Source of the DNA: Actinomycetota bacterium
Lineage (GTDB): Bacteria > Actinomycetota > Acidimicrobiia > IMCC26256 > VFJJ01
NCBI GenBank assembly: GCA_009886115.1
Contig: VFJJ01000035.1
Span: 1-45,933, forward strand
Length of the DNA: 45,933 nucleotides
Direction of reading: 5' to 3'
The notes under the pieces were generated by a model, which saw only the letters and a list, made by a program, of their open reading frames with translations, was not told the origin of the DNA and made no database searches. Shown here one piece after another: positions 44,758-45,933 of the stretch. The position numbers and the translations under genes were made by a program. Each line of letters begins with the position of its first letter. Positions within the stretch are counted from its first letter, which is position 1.

Positions 44758-45908
44758 GGACATGGCTCCGATCGGCTGACGCGGTGCTCGACGCCGAGGG
44801 CAGCGTGCGCGCGGTGGCGCTGCTCCGTATCGCCGCCGGGCCCCTGCTGTGGTTGCACCTCGAACGCTTCGTGCGCCTGATGGATGCCGACCTCTACTAC
44901 GGCGACCGCTTCCACGAGGCCTATTGGTCGTGGTACCCGGAGGTGGGCAAGACCACCTACTTCTGGCTCCTTCGCCTGGCGGTGCTCGCCGCGGTGTTGG
45001 TGAGCCTGGGCCTGTTCAGCCGGCTCGCAACGGTGTACGCGGCCGGATTCGTGGCCTGGAACCTCTGGCTGTCGACCACGCACTACCACAACAACCGGGC
45101 CTTCTTGCTGATGATCCTCGTGGGGCTCGCCGTGTTGCCTTCGGGACGGGTCCTCTCGCTCGACGCGCTCATTGCCCGCAGAAGGCAGCGGCCACGGGTC
45201 GATCGCGTGCCCTTGTGGCCCTTGTGGTTGCTGCGTTTCGAGCTGGCGTCGGTCTACGGTGCCTCGGGCGTGAGCAAGCTGCTCGACGGTGACTGGTGGG
45301 CCGGGACCGTCACCTGGAACCGGGTCATCAGATCCGGGCCGGAGCTCGCCCGGACCCCGCTGCCCGACTGGTTCATCGACGCCATCGGCAACCGTGGCTT
45401 CCATTCGGTCTTCGCCAAGGTGGTGATCGTCACCGAGGTGTTCATCGCCCTTGGGCTGTGGCTCCGGTCCTCGCGAGCTTTCACGATCTGGATCGCCGTG
45501 TGGTTCCACGTGTTCATCGAGATCTCGGCGCATGTGCAGGTCTTCAGCCTGGCCGGCATCTGTGCCCTGGTGATCTGGGCGACGCCGTCGACTGGTGGCC
45601 GCTCGCTCGTGCTGACCGGCGACGGGCGGGACACACGCGCCTTGGCCTTCGCAGTGCGCCGCCTCGACTGGTTGGCCCGCATCGAGCTCGTGCAGGAGCC
45701 ACGGGACGCGCTGGCCGGGCGCGCCGATGCGGTCGTCCTGACCGAGGTCGACGGGCGCCGGTTCACCGGCTCGGCTGCCGCGTGGCAGACGCTGCGGTAC
45801 CTCCCGGCGACGTTCATGGTGGCGCTGCCGATCTCGTGGGTGCTCGGGCGTCGAGGCCGTGTGGCACACGCCACGTTGACAGTGAGCCCATCTCGACGTA
45901 CAAAGTGA
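44754..45908 (+). CDS. HTTM domain membrane protein (gamma-carboxylase-like)
   Basis: A 384-residue polytopic membrane protein with HTTM features: ALLRIAAGPLLWLHL at the start, TTHYHNNRAFLLMILVGLAVLPSG, and the diagnostic FELASVYGASGVSKLLDGDWWAG. HTTM domains resemble the membrane part of vitamin K-dependent gamma-carboxylase. Vitamin K and menaquinone are related, and menaquinone genes lie just upstream, but quinone-dependent chemistry here is inference. The C-terminal ~90 residues, after the helices, form a thioredoxin-like or DCC-like stretch (VLTGDGRDTRALAFAVRRLD). Its stop codon overlaps the operator at the window edge. Confidence 0.82.
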   Translation: MRTWLRSADAVLDAEGSVRAVALLRIAAGPLLWLHLERFVRLMDADLYYGDRFHEAYWSWYPEVGKTTYFWLLRLAVLAAVLVSLGLFSRLATVYAAGFVAWNLWLSTTHYHNNRAFLLMILVGLAVLPSGRVLSLDALIARRRQRPRVDRVPLWPLWLLRFELASVYGASGVSKLLDGDWWAGTVTWNRVIRSGPELARTPLPDWFIDAIGNRGFHSVFAKVVIVTEVFIALGLWLRSSRAFTIWIAVWFHVFIEISAHVQVFSLAGICALVIWATPSTGGRSLVLTGDGRDTRALAFAVRRLDWLARIELVQEPRDALAGRADAVVLTEVDGRRFTGSAAAWQTLRYLPATFMVALPISWVLGRRGRVAHATLTVSPSRRTK

Positions 45909-45932
45909 ACGGCGTTCACTGAACGTCGTTCA
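45904..45932. promoter_or_regulatory. Double TetR-type operator
   Basis: Two adjacent palindromes: AGTGAACGGCGTTCACT (45904-45920, perfect around G 45912) and TGAACGTCGTTCA (45920-45932, around T 45926). Their centres are 14 bases apart. TGAACG.CGTTCA is a common TetR-family operator shape in actinobacteria. It overlaps the HTTM stop codon and should control a gene beyond the window, possibly the repressor itself. Confidence 0.65.
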
Positions 45933-45933
45933 C

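Overview
The window looks like a chromosomal segment of a high-GC actinobacterium, most likely a member of the class Acidimicrobiia. This is inferred from several things seen together: very high GC with strong third-position bias, many GTG starts, 4-base GTGA stop/start overlaps, leaderless-type promoters (TANNNT about 8 bases before the start codon), an AftD-type arabinofuranosyltransferase, the menaquinone genes menA/menE/menH, and an L,D-transpeptidase carrying GYW...DGG.F.FGDA repeats. No rRNA, tRNA, IS element, prophage or CRISPR array was seen, and no stretch over 300 bases lacks a gene.

Layout. (1) 1-8.3 kb, metabolism and housekeeping: ilvD, a Uma2 nuclease-fold protein, a dienelactone hydrolase, a short-chain dehydrogenase, a YbaK-type editing protein, a zincless Fpg/Nei glycosylase, an alpha/beta hydrolase, and a zinc-ribbon/proline-rich/beta-propeller membrane protein. 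(2) 8.4-12.7 kb: the ilvB-ilvN-ilvC operon behind a leader peptide (MHMLLVVP) and an attenuator hairpin, followed by a PlsY-like gene. (3) 12.7-15.9 kb: a diguanylate cyclase, a TetR-type regulator with an unusual C-terminus, and a flavin reductase. (4) 16-38.5 kb: a large envelope-glycan region with three GT-C glycosyltransferases, a UDP-galactopyranose-mutase-like flavoprotein, five SGNH domains (four stand-alone and exported or anchored, one fused to an acyltransferase-3 domain), an acyltransferase-3/glycosyltransferase fusion, a GT4 transferase coupled to an AftD-like enzyme, and a polyprenol-phosphate mannose synthase. (5) 38.5-42.8 kb: menE and a small unknown gene, divergent from menA, then menH and a crotonase. 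(6) 42.9-45.9 kb: an L,D-transpeptidase and a two-gene membrane operon ending in an HTTM protein, with a TetR-type operator at the very end.

Working together: region 4 reads as a machine that builds an arabinan- or mannan-like wall polymer from polyprenol-linked sugars outside the membrane and then adds and trims acyl groups. Its centre is a duplicated module, a glycosyltransferase facing an SGNH protein with overlapping 3' ends. The four stand-alone SGNH proteins form one subfamily (HLC motif, C-terminal Trp/Cys tail), and one of them has lost the catalytic serine. A second notable signal is a dispersed palindrome (two near-identical copies and one degraded copy) lying upstream of ilvD, upstream of the transpeptidase, and over the start of the membrane operon.
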